A DNA stretch of 32,635 nucleotides from assembly GCA_012838265.1 (NCBI GenBank), contig DUPP01000179.1, positions 1 to 32,635 of the forward strand. Direction: 5' to 3'. The stretch is from Clostridiales bacterium. Its GTDB lineage: Bacteria > Bacillota > Clostridia > Peptostreptococcales > Anaerovoracaceae. Of the stretch, positions 16,545 to 25,166 are shown piece by piece (positions within the stretch are counted from its first letter, which is position 1; each line of letters begins with the position of its first letter). The notes under the pieces are model-generated. The model worked only from the letters and a program-made list of their open reading frames with translations. It searched no databases and was not told the origin of the DNA. The position numbers were made by a program, and so were the translations under genes.

Positions 16545-18524
16545 TTACTCGGACGTGCTGAGGATCTCTTTGTTTTTTTCAACCTGGCTTACCTTCATTT
16601 TATAAACGTCCTCGGGTTTAACTTCTTCCAGAAGGCCTAAAACTGAAGGACCTAGGAATATGGTATCGAGCACCCTATCGTCTATGGATATTTTGCTGTA
16701 AGGAGTAAAATTCGTTCCCTTGATATAATATTCATTTCCAACTTCAACTACAGCTTCTACTTTAATCTCTCTTATACCCATTTGCAGATCGGTAGGTTCA
16801 TAAGGGCATATTCCATCAAAAATATATCCTTTTCCATACAACATATCATATTGAAGCGCCTTTAAATTTACCAGGTAATCTAAATCCTGACTATGGTTTT
16901 GATGATATTTAGTTAGTATTCCTTCATGAATATTTATCCTATTAAGCACCTCGACACTGAGCTGATATGCAAATAAGTCCTTGTCTTCTTTTGATAATCC
17001 AAAATTATCCCATATAATATACTCTGTTTCGTATATATTTTTGTTAACCAGATCATTTGCACTGATGTTGAGGCTTGGCAGATGATCTCCAAAAATAACA
17101 AGCACTGTGTCCTCTTCAAATTGTTCAAGGGCAGCCACCAATTCTCCAATAAATACGTCCATTTCATAAAGCTGTTGGATATAATATTCAAAAGCCAGTG
17201 CATCTTCTTCTATTCCTATTTCATCAACAGTGACTACCGGGTCATCAAAAATTCGTGAACTAGGGTACTTTCCATGACCCTGAACTGAAATCGTATAAAC
17301 CAGATCCTCGCTTTCAGTGGATTGAAGAGCAGTTAGGATTTCTTCTTTTAAAACACCGTCTTTAGCCCAGTTTTTTGGTGTTTTTATAACCCCATTCATA
17401 TATTCCAAAGAGGTAAATGTATCGAACCCTAAATTTGCCAAAACATTATTTCTTCCATAAAATGCTCCTCTATGATTGTGTATAACATGTGTTCCGTATC
17501 CCAATCGCTTTAGATTATATGCTATGGTTTCGCATGTTTTATCCTTTAATATAGATTTGTAAGGGTATTCCCCTGGACCAAAAAATCTTACACGCATACC
17601 GGATAACACCTCAAATTCTGTGTTAGCCGTTCCTGCGCCTACAGATGGTACTGTCAGAAAGCCTGAAGAATATTCGTTTTTGAGCTTACGAAAATTGGGG
17701 ATCGGATCGGTTGAATACTTAGTTTTCTCAAGCAAAGTCGGATCAAAAAAGGATTCCATTTGAAGCATGACTACGTTTGGCTTACGTTCATTTGTATCAT
17801 TTGTGCTTATGCTGCTTACCGGAATGCTTTCTAATTCCTCTAACTCTTCAGGTGTAAAGATACTAAGTATTTTTTCTCTAGAATAGTCTGGTTGAGCCGA
17901 AATCCCTGTGTTCAGCCATGTATTCATAAAACAGTACGGAAGGCCATAATCCCTATAAGCATACCCTAAATTACCAAAATGGGTTGACACCCAGTTTTGA
18001 CTGATTGCGATATTTGTAAATCCCCATAAGGTTATCCCTAAAACGAAAATACCAAAAATACTTTTTGTATATTTTATTTTTCGTTTATGTTTAGGCATAA
18101 AAATAAAAACAAGAATAAGAGCTGTGATGATCAATATCGCGACAGACACCGCAAGTATGATTTCTGATGTGCTGAGATAATTAGGAATTATTGATATTCC
18201 TGATTCTAGCAATGCTAAATCGGTAACCGTAAACGGTGTCATTCTGAAACTTAGGATTATACCATTAGTTATCCCTATAGCAAGCCAGAATATGGAAACC
18301 ACTACGTAAACAAAAATTCTGCGTTTTACCAAATAAACAATGGAATAAGTACAAAAAATCAAAAATGTATTATAAAGAAAAGTCATGGGAGAATTTATAA
18401 AATAATCTAGGCTTTCCCATAACGACTTCCTGCTTACAGATTCAATTATAATATTTATAGTTATTGATAATACCACGCACAAGGCAATGGAATTATAAAG
18501 ATATCTATCAAAAAAGTTTTTCAT
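16545..18524 (-). CDS. LTA synthase family (sulfatase-fold) membrane protein with C-terminal extension
   Basis: Five N-terminal TM segments, KPNVVMLQMESFFDPT, GAGTANTEFEVLSGM, IFGDHLPSL; C-terminal tail resembles an IPT/TIG-like domain (YYIKGTNFTPYSKISIDDRVLDT). Confidence 0.88.
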   Translation of the reverse strand: MKNFFDRYLYNSIALCVVLSITINIIIESVSRKSLWESLDYFINSPMTFLYNTFLIFCTYSIVYLVKRRIFVYVVVSIFWLAIGITNGIILSFRMTPFTVTDLALLESGISIIPNYLSTSEIILAVSVAILIITALILVFIFMPKHKRKIKYTKSIFGIFVLGITLWGFTNIAISQNWVSTHFGNLGYAYRDYGLPYCFMNTWLNTGISAQPDYSREKILSIFTPEELEELESIPVSSISTNDTNERKPNVVMLQMESFFDPTLLEKTKYSTDPIPNFRKLKNEYSSGFLTVPSVGAGTANTEFEVLSGMRVRFFGPGEYPYKSILKDKTCETIAYNLKRLGYGTHVIHNHRGAFYGRNNVLANLGFDTFTSLEYMNGVIKTPKNWAKDGVLKEEILTALQSTESEDLVYTISVQGHGKYPSSRIFDDPVVTVDEIGIEEDALAFEYYIQQLYEMDVFIGELVAALEQFEEDTVLVIFGDHLPSLNISANDLVNKNIYETEYIIWDNFGLSKEDKDLFAYQLSVEVLNRINIHEGILTKYHQNHSQDLDYLVNLKALQYDMLYGKGYIFDGICPYEPTDLQMGIREIKVEAVVEVGNEYYIKGTNFTPYSKISIDDRVLDTIFLGPSVLGLLEEVKPEDVYKMKVSQVEKNKEILSTSE

Positions 18525-18543
18525 TAAAGTCGTCTGCCTCCAG

Positions 18544-19419
18544 TCAATTGTTTTTGGGTCGAATCATATTTGCCAGCGCTGCAAATTCCTGAAGCTGAAG
18601 TGTTTCTGCTCTCCGAGCCGGATCAATGCCTGCATTTTTAATTATGGAACCGATTTCATCCTTCGTCAACCCGTAAATTCCTGTCAGCGAATTCAAAAGG
18701 GTTTTCCTCCTCTGTCCAAAGCCAGCCTTTACAACTGCAAAAAAGGCATCCTCATCATTAAGTTGAATATGCTTTTCATTTCTGAGGTCCAAACGAATCA
18801 CTGTGGAGTCAACCTTAGGGCGGGGAAAAAAAACTTCTTTCGATACGTTAGCCACATGAGTAACAGTACAGTAATACTGCACTGCTACGGAAAGTGCCCC
18901 ATAGGCTTTGCTTCCCGGTTCAGCTACAATACGGTCCGCCACTTCTTTCTGCATCATAACGGTGATACTGTCTACCGCTACCCTATCCTCCATAATTTTC
19001 ATTATTATTGGAGTTGTAATATAATACGGCAGATTTCCAAGAATCTTAACCCTCTTGATTTTTTGACCGTTTACCTCTTTGTTTTGTTCCAATACCTTTT
19101 CTAAATTGGTTTTCAAAATATCATTGTTTATTATTTCAATATTGTTATATTCACTAAGGGTTTCGTTTAAAATTGGAATCAAGTTTTCGTCAATTTCTAT
19201 GGCAATAACCTTGGCTGCCTTTTCAGCAACAGCAGCGGTAAGTACTCCAATCCCCGGTCCTATTTCTATTACCAGGTCCTCTTTACCTATCATAGATTTC
19301 TCGATTATTTTATCAATAATATTTTTATCAATTATAAAGTTTTGACCGAGACTTTTTATAGGTCTGATGCCATACTTTTTAATAATCTCATTTATCGTCG
19401 TAGGTGAATATAGTTTCAT
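18544..19419 (-). CDS. rsmA: 16S rRNA (adenine1518/1519-N6) dimethyltransferase RsmA/KsgA
   Basis: KSLGQNFIIDKNIIDKI, VIEIGPGIGVLT, ILGNLPYYITTPI, FFPRPKVDSTVIRL, GFGQRRKTLLNSL. Confidence 0.97.
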   Translation of the reverse strand: MKLYSPTTINEIIKKYGIRPIKSLGQNFIIDKNIIDKIIEKSMIGKEDLVIEIGPGIGVLTAAVAEKAAKVIAIEIDENLIPILNETLSEYNNIEIINNDILKTNLEKVLEQNKEVNGQKIKRVKILGNLPYYITTPIIMKIMEDRVAVDSITVMMQKEVADRIVAEPGSKAYGALSVAVQYYCTVTHVANVSKEVFFPRPKVDSTVIRLDLRNEKHIQLNDEDAFFAVVKAGFGQRRKTLLNSLTGIYGLTKDEIGSIIKNAGIDPARRAETLQLQEFAALANMIRPKNN

Positions 19420-19437
19420 CTTATATCCTTTTGTGTT

Positions 19438-20031
19438 TCATTTTTTTGAATCTATACTATTATCTTTTTCATCTTGATCTTGTTTACAGTCTTTTTGCTT
19501 GTCCACCTCAATCAAAGCATCTAAAAATTCTTTACGTTTAATCCCATATTGGTTTAGTCTGTTTAGAAGAACTTTTGCATTGCCATAGCCTATACCTAAA
19601 ATCTTACCCAGCTTGTCTCTTTTTTCTGCAGCACCCGCCGCTCCCACAAGCCCGTACTCCTGTAAATCCTCATAATTAAACTCACATCGTTTATTTGCGA
19701 TAGAAGGTCTGGCCTTTTTTATTGCTTCTTTAATCATTTCAGGCGTAGCATTTTCTACTCCTATATCGCCATTTTTCAATGCGTTTTCCCTTGATAAAAA
19801 AGCATGCTTCCCCTCTGGGAATAGTTCAGTAAGCCTTTTTCTTATTTTCTCTCCTGCAAAGTCTGGATCGGTGAATATAATGATTCCTTTTTCAGCATAG
19901 GCTTTTTCAATACGCTTAAAGGTTTCTGCCTTGATACCAAAACCATGGGTAGCTATAGTTTCTGCCTCAATCGCTCTTTTTATAGCTGCTTCATCATCTC
20001 TTCCTTCTACAACTATGATTTCTTTAATCAT
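19438..20031 (-). CDS. rnmV: Ribonuclease M5
   Basis: Toprim domain: IIVVEGRDDEAAIKRAI, IIIFTDPDFAGEKIRKRL, GIGYGNAKVLLNRLNQYGI; next to rsmA. Confidence 0.94.
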   Translation of the reverse strand: MIKEIIVVEGRDDEAAIKRAIEAETIATHGFGIKAETFKRIEKAYAEKGIIIFTDPDFAGEKIRKRLTELFPEGKHAFLSRENALKNGDIGVENATPEMIKEAIKKARPSIANKRCEFNYEDLQEYGLVGAAGAAEKRDKLGKILGIGYGNAKVLLNRLNQYGIKRKEFLDALIEVDKQKDCKQDQDEKDNSIDSKK

Positions 20032-20039
20032 AAGATCTC

Positions 20040-20501
20040 CTAATTTGGAACAATACCTCCCTTATTCTCCTTCTCATCCTCATCGGGAAGTACATATAAA
20101 ATCTCTTCTGGTTTAATCATTCTCAGCTGATGTCTAGCCTGCTGCTCAATATATTCCGGACTGTTAACCTGGATATAAATTGACTCAAGCATAGCCTTCT
20201 TATTCAGTAGTTCCTGCTGTTCTTCCATCACTCTGGCTTCAGCAAGCTTTAAACTAACAATATTAAAAATCGAAATTCCAATAATAATTAAAATAAAAAA
20301 AGAAATAAAAAAGTACACCATTCTCCGGCGAGCTTTTTTAATTGCTTGCCTCTGGGTTAAGGTCTTTTTTACTTTTCTGCGATTGTTTCTTTTTGCAGCC
20401 TCGTCTCTTTTTCGCTTTCGTTCCTGTCTTGCTTCTTCTATACTGATTACCCGGCTATTATTCTTATATTCTCTGCTGCGAAGTTTTTTTCTTTTCCGCA
20501 T
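20040..20501 (-). CDS. DivIC/FtsB-family septum formation initiator
   Basis: Basic N-terminus, single TM, short coiled coil, YIEQQARHQLRMIKPEEILYVLP. Confidence 0.88.
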   Translation of the reverse strand: MRKRKKLRSREYKNNSRVISIEEARQERKRKRDEAAKRNNRRKVKKTLTQRQAIKKARRRMVYFFISFFILIIIGISIFNIVSLKLAEARVMEEQQELLNKKAMLESIYIQVNSPEYIEQQARHQLRMIKPEEILYVLPDEDEKENKGGIVPN

Positions 20502-20580
20502 GAATCCACCTTTAGCTGAATTAATGGTTTTAATTAGCTTTTATCCTTTGGTAGTAAAGCCGTCTTTGGAACAGATTTTA

Positions 20581-20877
20581 CTAGCTCATTTTAGCACAAA
20601 AGAATTTTTTCCACAAGAGAGCGCCGGTTCCAAATGCAATGAGCACATGAACGCTTAGCCTTCCGTAACAGCAATAATAAAGAAAGGATGAGGTAACTAT
20701 AGCCGCAAAAATCCAAAACAAAATATCCTGGAAAAAGGACATCCCTCTCCCCGGCTTAAACCTTTTCTTAATTCTTACAAAGATATCGTGAAACAGCATA
20801 ATAGTCATACCTGCAAATAGCATGATGACAAATTCGAAGGATTGATCAATAATTAATGGATTAATTTCTGGATTCAT
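20581..20877 (-). CDS. yabQ: Spore cortex biosynthesis protein YabQ
   Basis: Small multi-TM protein, FVIMLFAGMTIMLFHDIFVRIKKRF; adjacent to yabP and divIC. Confidence 0.82.
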   Translation of the reverse strand: MNPEINPLIIDQSFEFVIMLFAGMTIMLFHDIFVRIKKRFKPGRGMSFFQDILFWIFAAIVTSSFLYYCCYGRLSVHVLIAFGTGALLWKKFFCAKMS

Positions 20878-21134
20878 TTCAAAATCTTTTTAAGGAACCC
20901 CTTTTCCTGTTTATCTTTTTTTTCAGTATAAACTGCCGAGCCTATAGCACCTGAAATAAAGACCACTCCTTCATCCAAGTCCAATTTTTGTACGTGGAGA
21001 CCTTCTCCTTTGATGATAAGTCCACCGTTTTTTAGAATCAGCAGTATGACTTCCTCATTGAAGCTCTCTATGTCAGTAACCCCTGTAATAGAAATCTTTT
21101 CTCTATTATCGATGTTAACAACATGTGAATCCAT
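20874..21134 (-). CDS. yabP: Sporulation protein YabP
   Basis: NREKISITGVTDIESFNEEVILLILKNGGLIIKGEGLHVQKLDLDEGVVFISGAIGSAVYTE: YabP/YqfC family. Confidence 0.92.
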   Translation of the reverse strand: MDSHVVNIDNREKISITGVTDIESFNEEVILLILKNGGLIIKGEGLHVQKLDLDEGVVFISGAIGSAVYTEKKDKQEKGFLKKILK

Positions 21135-21250
21135 AAAAAAACACCCCTTTACAATATATTATTAGGGGTATCTATTTATTCAAAGTTAACAGTATATTAT
21201 GTATTACTAAGATTGATAGGGTTTTTTTAATAATGTTTTGTTCCTTATAC

Positions 21251-23080
21251 TTATTCAATATTTTGTTTTCCCCTTGTAATTGACAAGGGAAGAGATATTG
21301 TTACTTTCGTTCCTCGTCCTTCCTTACTTTCAATTTCAATACTGCCTTTATGTTCCTCAATGATTTGCTTTGAGATAGCCAAGCCTAAGCCTGTGCCACC
21401 CATCTCTCTTGATCTTGCTTTGTCCACTCGAAAGAACCGCTCAAACACTCTGGACTGCTCCTTTTCTGGAATACCTATACCGTTATCGGTAATGATAATA
21501 TGAGCATTTTTTCCCACAGTCAATGCATCGATGTCTATTCTCCCGCCCTCCTGTGTATATTTGATTGCATTGCTTAGAACATTAAGCAGCACCTGCTCTA
21601 TTCCATCCCTATCGGCTACTGACATGATTTTCTGGTTGTCGTTAAAAATATAATTTAGATGCTGGTTCTTATTTTTTGCTGTCATCTCAACTCTAGTCAC
21701 TACTGACTTAATAAGAGGAATCAGATTAATCTCCCTCATGTTCCAATTCTCCTGCTTATAATCTAATCTGGAAAGCTGAAGCAGAACCTTCACAAGGCGA
21801 TTCATTCTGTCTACTTCCGTATCAACTATCTTCAAAAACTGATTAGTCGTTTCCTTGTCATCAACCTGGCCGCACAGCAAGGTTTCAGTGTAACTTTTTA
21901 TAGTTGTAAGCGGCGTTCTTAATTCATGTGATACATTAGCTACAAAATCCATCTGCATATTTTCAAGTTTCTGTTGGGCAGTAATATCCTGTAGAATCAT
22001 GATAATCCCTACATCCTGTGCGTTTTCATCCTTAAATCTGTCGTATCTTACAGCAAAGATAGAACCGCCGTAAGAAAATTTATCCGCAACTCCTCCATCT
22101 TTACAATTTTCCCTCAAGCGCTCGAAAATCAAGTTTTCATTATAGTCTCTTATGATATCATCGTAATGTTTGTTTGCTTTATCCTCCTCGCTTATATTAA
22201 GCATAGACATAGCGGCAGGATTGGCATGGATGATATGGCCGGATAAATCAACTGCAATCAATCCATCAGCCATATATTGCAAAATTGTCTCCAGTTTGCT
22301 TTTTTCATTAGATATTTCCGATAAAGTAAGGTTGAGTTGTTTTCTAAGCAGATTGAACATTTCGGCAAGACGGCCGATTTCGTCGTCCGATTTGACGCTG
22401 ACCTCCTGACTGAAATCTCCCTGTGCCATCTTTTCTGCCTTTTCCGTTACATCATTGATTGGTACGGTTATACTTCTCGCTATAAAAAAGCCAAGAACAA
22501 CCGTTATTAGAAGGGCTATGGCCATTGCTCGGACAAATATAAGCTTTGATTGATCTATAGTTTCGTAAACGCTGGTCATATCTTCCCTAAGGTAAAGAAC
22601 CCCTTTGATGTTATCCTCTTCCCCAATTGGAAATACCATATTTTTGACAGGAATTTCTTTGTTTTGCAGTTTAATTATTCCGTCTGCTTCCGCAATTTCA
22701 CCGTTAAGGCCGCTGAAAATCAAGTTCTGGTCCAGTAAAGTGACAGCACTCTTTAATATCTGTTTCTCATTGTTTGAAGCAACAATCGTAAAATCATCAT
22801 CTACGACGAATATCTCCTGCTGAATCCCCCTTGACCAATTTATAATATTTGACTGGATTCTTTCCTGATGGCTGATCAAATTATCATATTCCGTAAAGGA
22901 GGACAGTAAAGTTCCTTCCAAAACTAAATTTGATATATTGTCACGTATAGAGTTCTTATAGTAGGCCTCTAATTGGCTCATAATAAAAACTCCAATTATT
23001 GTTGTTGCGATAAAGACAAGAAGAAAGTATATCAATACTATCTTCCACCTTATACCAGACCATCTCTTTTTCGCAAACAT
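21251..23080 (-). CDS. walK: Cell-wall sensor histidine kinase WalK (VicK/YycG-like)
   Basis: Two TMs, HAMP, PAS (LETILQYMADGLIAVDLSGHIIHANPAAM), HisKA (FVANVSHELRTPLTTIKSYTETLL), HATPase; immediately after walR. Confidence 0.9.
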   Translation of the reverse strand: MFAKKRWSGIRWKIVLIYFLLVFIATTIIGVFIMSQLEAYYKNSIRDNISNLVLEGTLLSSFTEYDNLISHQERIQSNIINWSRGIQQEIFVVDDDFTIVASNNEKQILKSAVTLLDQNLIFSGLNGEIAEADGIIKLQNKEIPVKNMVFPIGEEDNIKGVLYLREDMTSVYETIDQSKLIFVRAMAIALLITVVLGFFIARSITVPINDVTEKAEKMAQGDFSQEVSVKSDDEIGRLAEMFNLLRKQLNLTLSEISNEKSKLETILQYMADGLIAVDLSGHIIHANPAAMSMLNISEEDKANKHYDDIIRDYNENLIFERLRENCKDGGVADKFSYGGSIFAVRYDRFKDENAQDVGIIMILQDITAQQKLENMQMDFVANVSHELRTPLTTIKSYTETLLCGQVDDKETTNQFLKIVDTEVDRMNRLVKVLLQLSRLDYKQENWNMREINLIPLIKSVVTRVEMTAKNKNQHLNYIFNDNQKIMSVADRDGIEQVLLNVLSNAIKYTQEGGRIDIDALTVGKNAHIIITDNGIGIPEKEQSRVFERFFRVDKARSREMGGTGLGLAISKQIIEEHKGSIEIESKEGRGTKVTISLPLSITRGKQNIE

Positions 23081-23085
23081 AAACT

Positions 23086-23784
23086 TTACGGCCTCCTAAA
23101 GTAATATCCTATTCCTCTTTTGGTCATTATGTACTTTGGATTGCTAGAATCATCTTCCAGCTTTTCTCTTAATCTCCTTACTGTTACATCTACAGTACGA
23201 ATATCCCCGTAGTATTCATATCCCCAGACTTCCTCCAATAGTTGTTCTCTTGAAAATACTTTATTTTCACGTTCTGCCAGGTATTTTAATAGTTCAAATT
23301 CACGTAGTGTAAGCTCCAGCGCTTTTTCATTCTTTCGCACTTCATATCTATTTAAATCAATGGCAAGGTTTCCAAAATACTTAATATTGGAAGGTGCATC
23401 CTTAAGGTCCTTCATCAAATCTGTTCTGCGTATATTCGCTTTAATTCTTGCTATGAGCTCTCTCATACCGAATGGTTTAGTGATATAATCATCGGCACCA
23501 AGCTCAAGGCCAAGAACCTTATCCACTTCTTCCTCTTTTGCTGTCAGCATAATAATAGGTATCGTATTTGTCTCCCTTATTTTTTTGCATACTTGAAAAC
23601 CATCCATTACAGGCAACATCACGTCAAGTAATATCAAATCTGGCTTATTAGACAGAGCTTTTGAAAGGCCTTCCTTCCCGTCATATGAAGTCTCAACTTC
23701 AAATCCTTCCTTGACTAAATTGAATTTAATAATATCTGATATAGACTTTTCGTCTTCAATAATCAAAACCTTTTTAGAGTCCAT
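23086..23784 (-). CDS. walR: OmpR-family response regulator WalR (YycF/VicR-like)
   Basis: Receiver (VLIIEDEKSISDIIKFNLVKEGFEV, LILLDVMLPVMDGF, LTAKEEEVDKVLGLELGADDYITKPF) and winged helix (DIRTVDVTVRRLREKLEDDSSNPKYIMTKRGIGYYF). Confidence 0.93.
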   Translation of the reverse strand: MDSKKVLIIEDEKSISDIIKFNLVKEGFEVETSYDGKEGLSKALSNKPDLILLDVMLPVMDGFQVCKKIRETNTIPIIMLTAKEEEVDKVLGLELGADDYITKPFGMRELIARIKANIRRTDLMKDLKDAPSNIKYFGNLAIDLNRYEVRKNEKALELTLREFELLKYLAERENKVFSREQLLEEVWGYEYYGDIRTVDVTVRRLREKLEDDSSNPKYIMTKRGIGYYFRRP

Positions 23785-23812
23785 AAGAAAATCCTCCTAA
23801 CTATAGACCTCG

Positions 23813-23860
23813 ACCGTTTAGACTCCATCAAATAATGGATTTAAAGGCATGACTAACGGT
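23813..23860 (-). other. Nested stem-loop in the walRK 5' UTR
   Basis: Outer ACCGUUAG/CUAAACGGU and inner UCCAU/AUGGA arms in minus-strand RNA, between the promoter and AGGAGG. Confidence 0.55.
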
Positions 23861-23896
23861 TCCCCTCGTAAGGTGATTCACACAAACAGCTCAGTT

Positions 23897-23925
23897 ATTA
23901 TATCAAAAAAAAACGTATTCGTCAA
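23897..23925 (-). promoter_or_regulatory. Sigma-A promoter of walRK (TTGACG-N17-TATAAT)
   Basis: Minus strand TTGACG (23925-23920) and TATAAT (23902-23897), 17-nt spacer. Confidence 0.75.
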
Positions 23926-23996
23926 AAATCCGCTCCTTCCAATTTTTCGTCTACTCACCTTGCCCAAGCCCTTATTCATATTATGAGGCGAGGGAA

Positions 23997-25166
23997 GTGA
24001 TTACAATGTATTCAAAGTATTCAAATCATGGGGAAATGATCCCCGTTATTATATATTCAAAACATACTATCAAAGAGATAAGAGATTGCATTATTGAAAG
24101 CTATGGTCAAATTAAATATGAATTGCCTTTCATTAATGCCGTTTCGGTTGAAATCCCAAAAGATAAAATTAAAACTTTATCAAACAATATAATGATAGCC
24201 TCTATCAGGAAAGATGCTATCGTATCAAAAACTCCTCTCTTTTCGCGCGCAAAACCCGTTCAGGCTGCATGTGGAGACTTTGAGAGGGATATAGAAAGAA
24301 TTTATTGCAGTACAGAAAGAGGTAAGGGAGTGGGTGTGGCCGTTATTGATACCGGTATTTCTCCCCATTATGACCTTGTAAAACCGATGAATAGAATTGT
24401 TGCATTCAAGGATCTTCTTGCCAACAAAGAGATGCCCTATGACGATGACGGACACGGTACACATGTAGCGGGACTTATCGCAGGTAACGGCTATACATCA
24501 TGCAAATATATTGGCACTGCCCCTTGCGCTAATATAATCTCCATTAAAGCTCTCGACGATTCAGGTAATGGTACGGAATCTGATATACTGGCTGCTCTTC
24601 AATGGATTATCAATAATGGACGACTATATAATATTCGAGTGATTAATTTATCGCTTGGAGTTAAAGTAGAACCAGATAACGAAGGTGACTCCTTGGTTAA
24701 AGGTGCCAATGCAGCTGTCCGGCATGGTTATACTGTAGTTACAGCAGCAGGAAATAACGGTCCTGGAAAATGTACCATAAACTCTCCTGGAATCAGTCCT
24801 ATGGTAATAACAGTAGGGGCAGCAGATATGACTAAATTTGATGAAAGCGGCAACGTAAAGGTCGCCAGCTTTTCGAGCCGTGGTCCTACTTTTTCCGGTA
24901 TTATCAAGCCAGATTTAATTGCTCCGGGGGTAGATATCTGTTCCTTGGACGCAAAAAATCCAAAAAATTATTCCATTCAAACAGGAACTTCTATGTCTGC
25001 ACCTTTAGTAAGCGGTGTAGCGGCTTGCCTTTATGCTTCTAACCCCTGTTTGACACCTGCGCAAGTGAAACGGATCCTGCTCCGTGAGGCTATCCCATTA
25101 AAAAATGAAGACCGCTGCGCACAAGGCTGCGGTCTATTGAACTATAGAATGTTCTTAAATTTATAA
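23997..25166 (+). CDS. S8 family (subtilisin-like) serine peptidase
   Basis: Catalytic D (VAVIDTGISPH), H (DDDGHGTHVAGLIAG), S (QTGTSMSAPLVSGVAA), plus N-terminal propeptide-like region. Start may be GTG 23997 or ATG 24006. Confidence 0.93.
   Translation: MITMYSKYSNHGEMIPVIIYSKHTIKEIRDCIIESYGQIKYELPFINAVSVEIPKDKIKTLSNNIMIASIRKDAIVSKTPLFSRAKPVQAACGDFERDIERIYCSTERGKGVGVAVIDTGISPHYDLVKPMNRIVAFKDLLANKEMPYDDDGHGTHVAGLIAGNGYTSCKYIGTAPCANIISIKALDDSGNGTESDILAALQWIINNGRLYNIRVINLSLGVKVEPDNEGDSLVKGANAAVRHGYTVVTAAGNNGPGKCTINSPGISPMVITVGAADMTKFDESGNVKVASFSSRGPTFSGIIKPDLIAPGVDICSLDAKNPKNYSIQTGTSMSAPLVSGVAACLYASNPCLTPAQVKRILLREAIPLKNEDRCAQGCGLLNYRMFLNL
25100..25135 (-). terminator. Terminator for the M23 gene inside the 3' end of the S8 peptidase gene
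   Basis: Minus strand AGACCGC-N13-GCGGTCT then TCATTTTTT, starting 26 nt after the M23 stop codon. Confidence 0.6.

Noticed and set aside
23962-23985. Possible sporulation (sigma-K/E-like) promoter CACC-N17-CATATTATG before the S8 peptidase
   Set aside because: Predicted start would fall in or next to the ribosome binding site; motif too degenerate to support.
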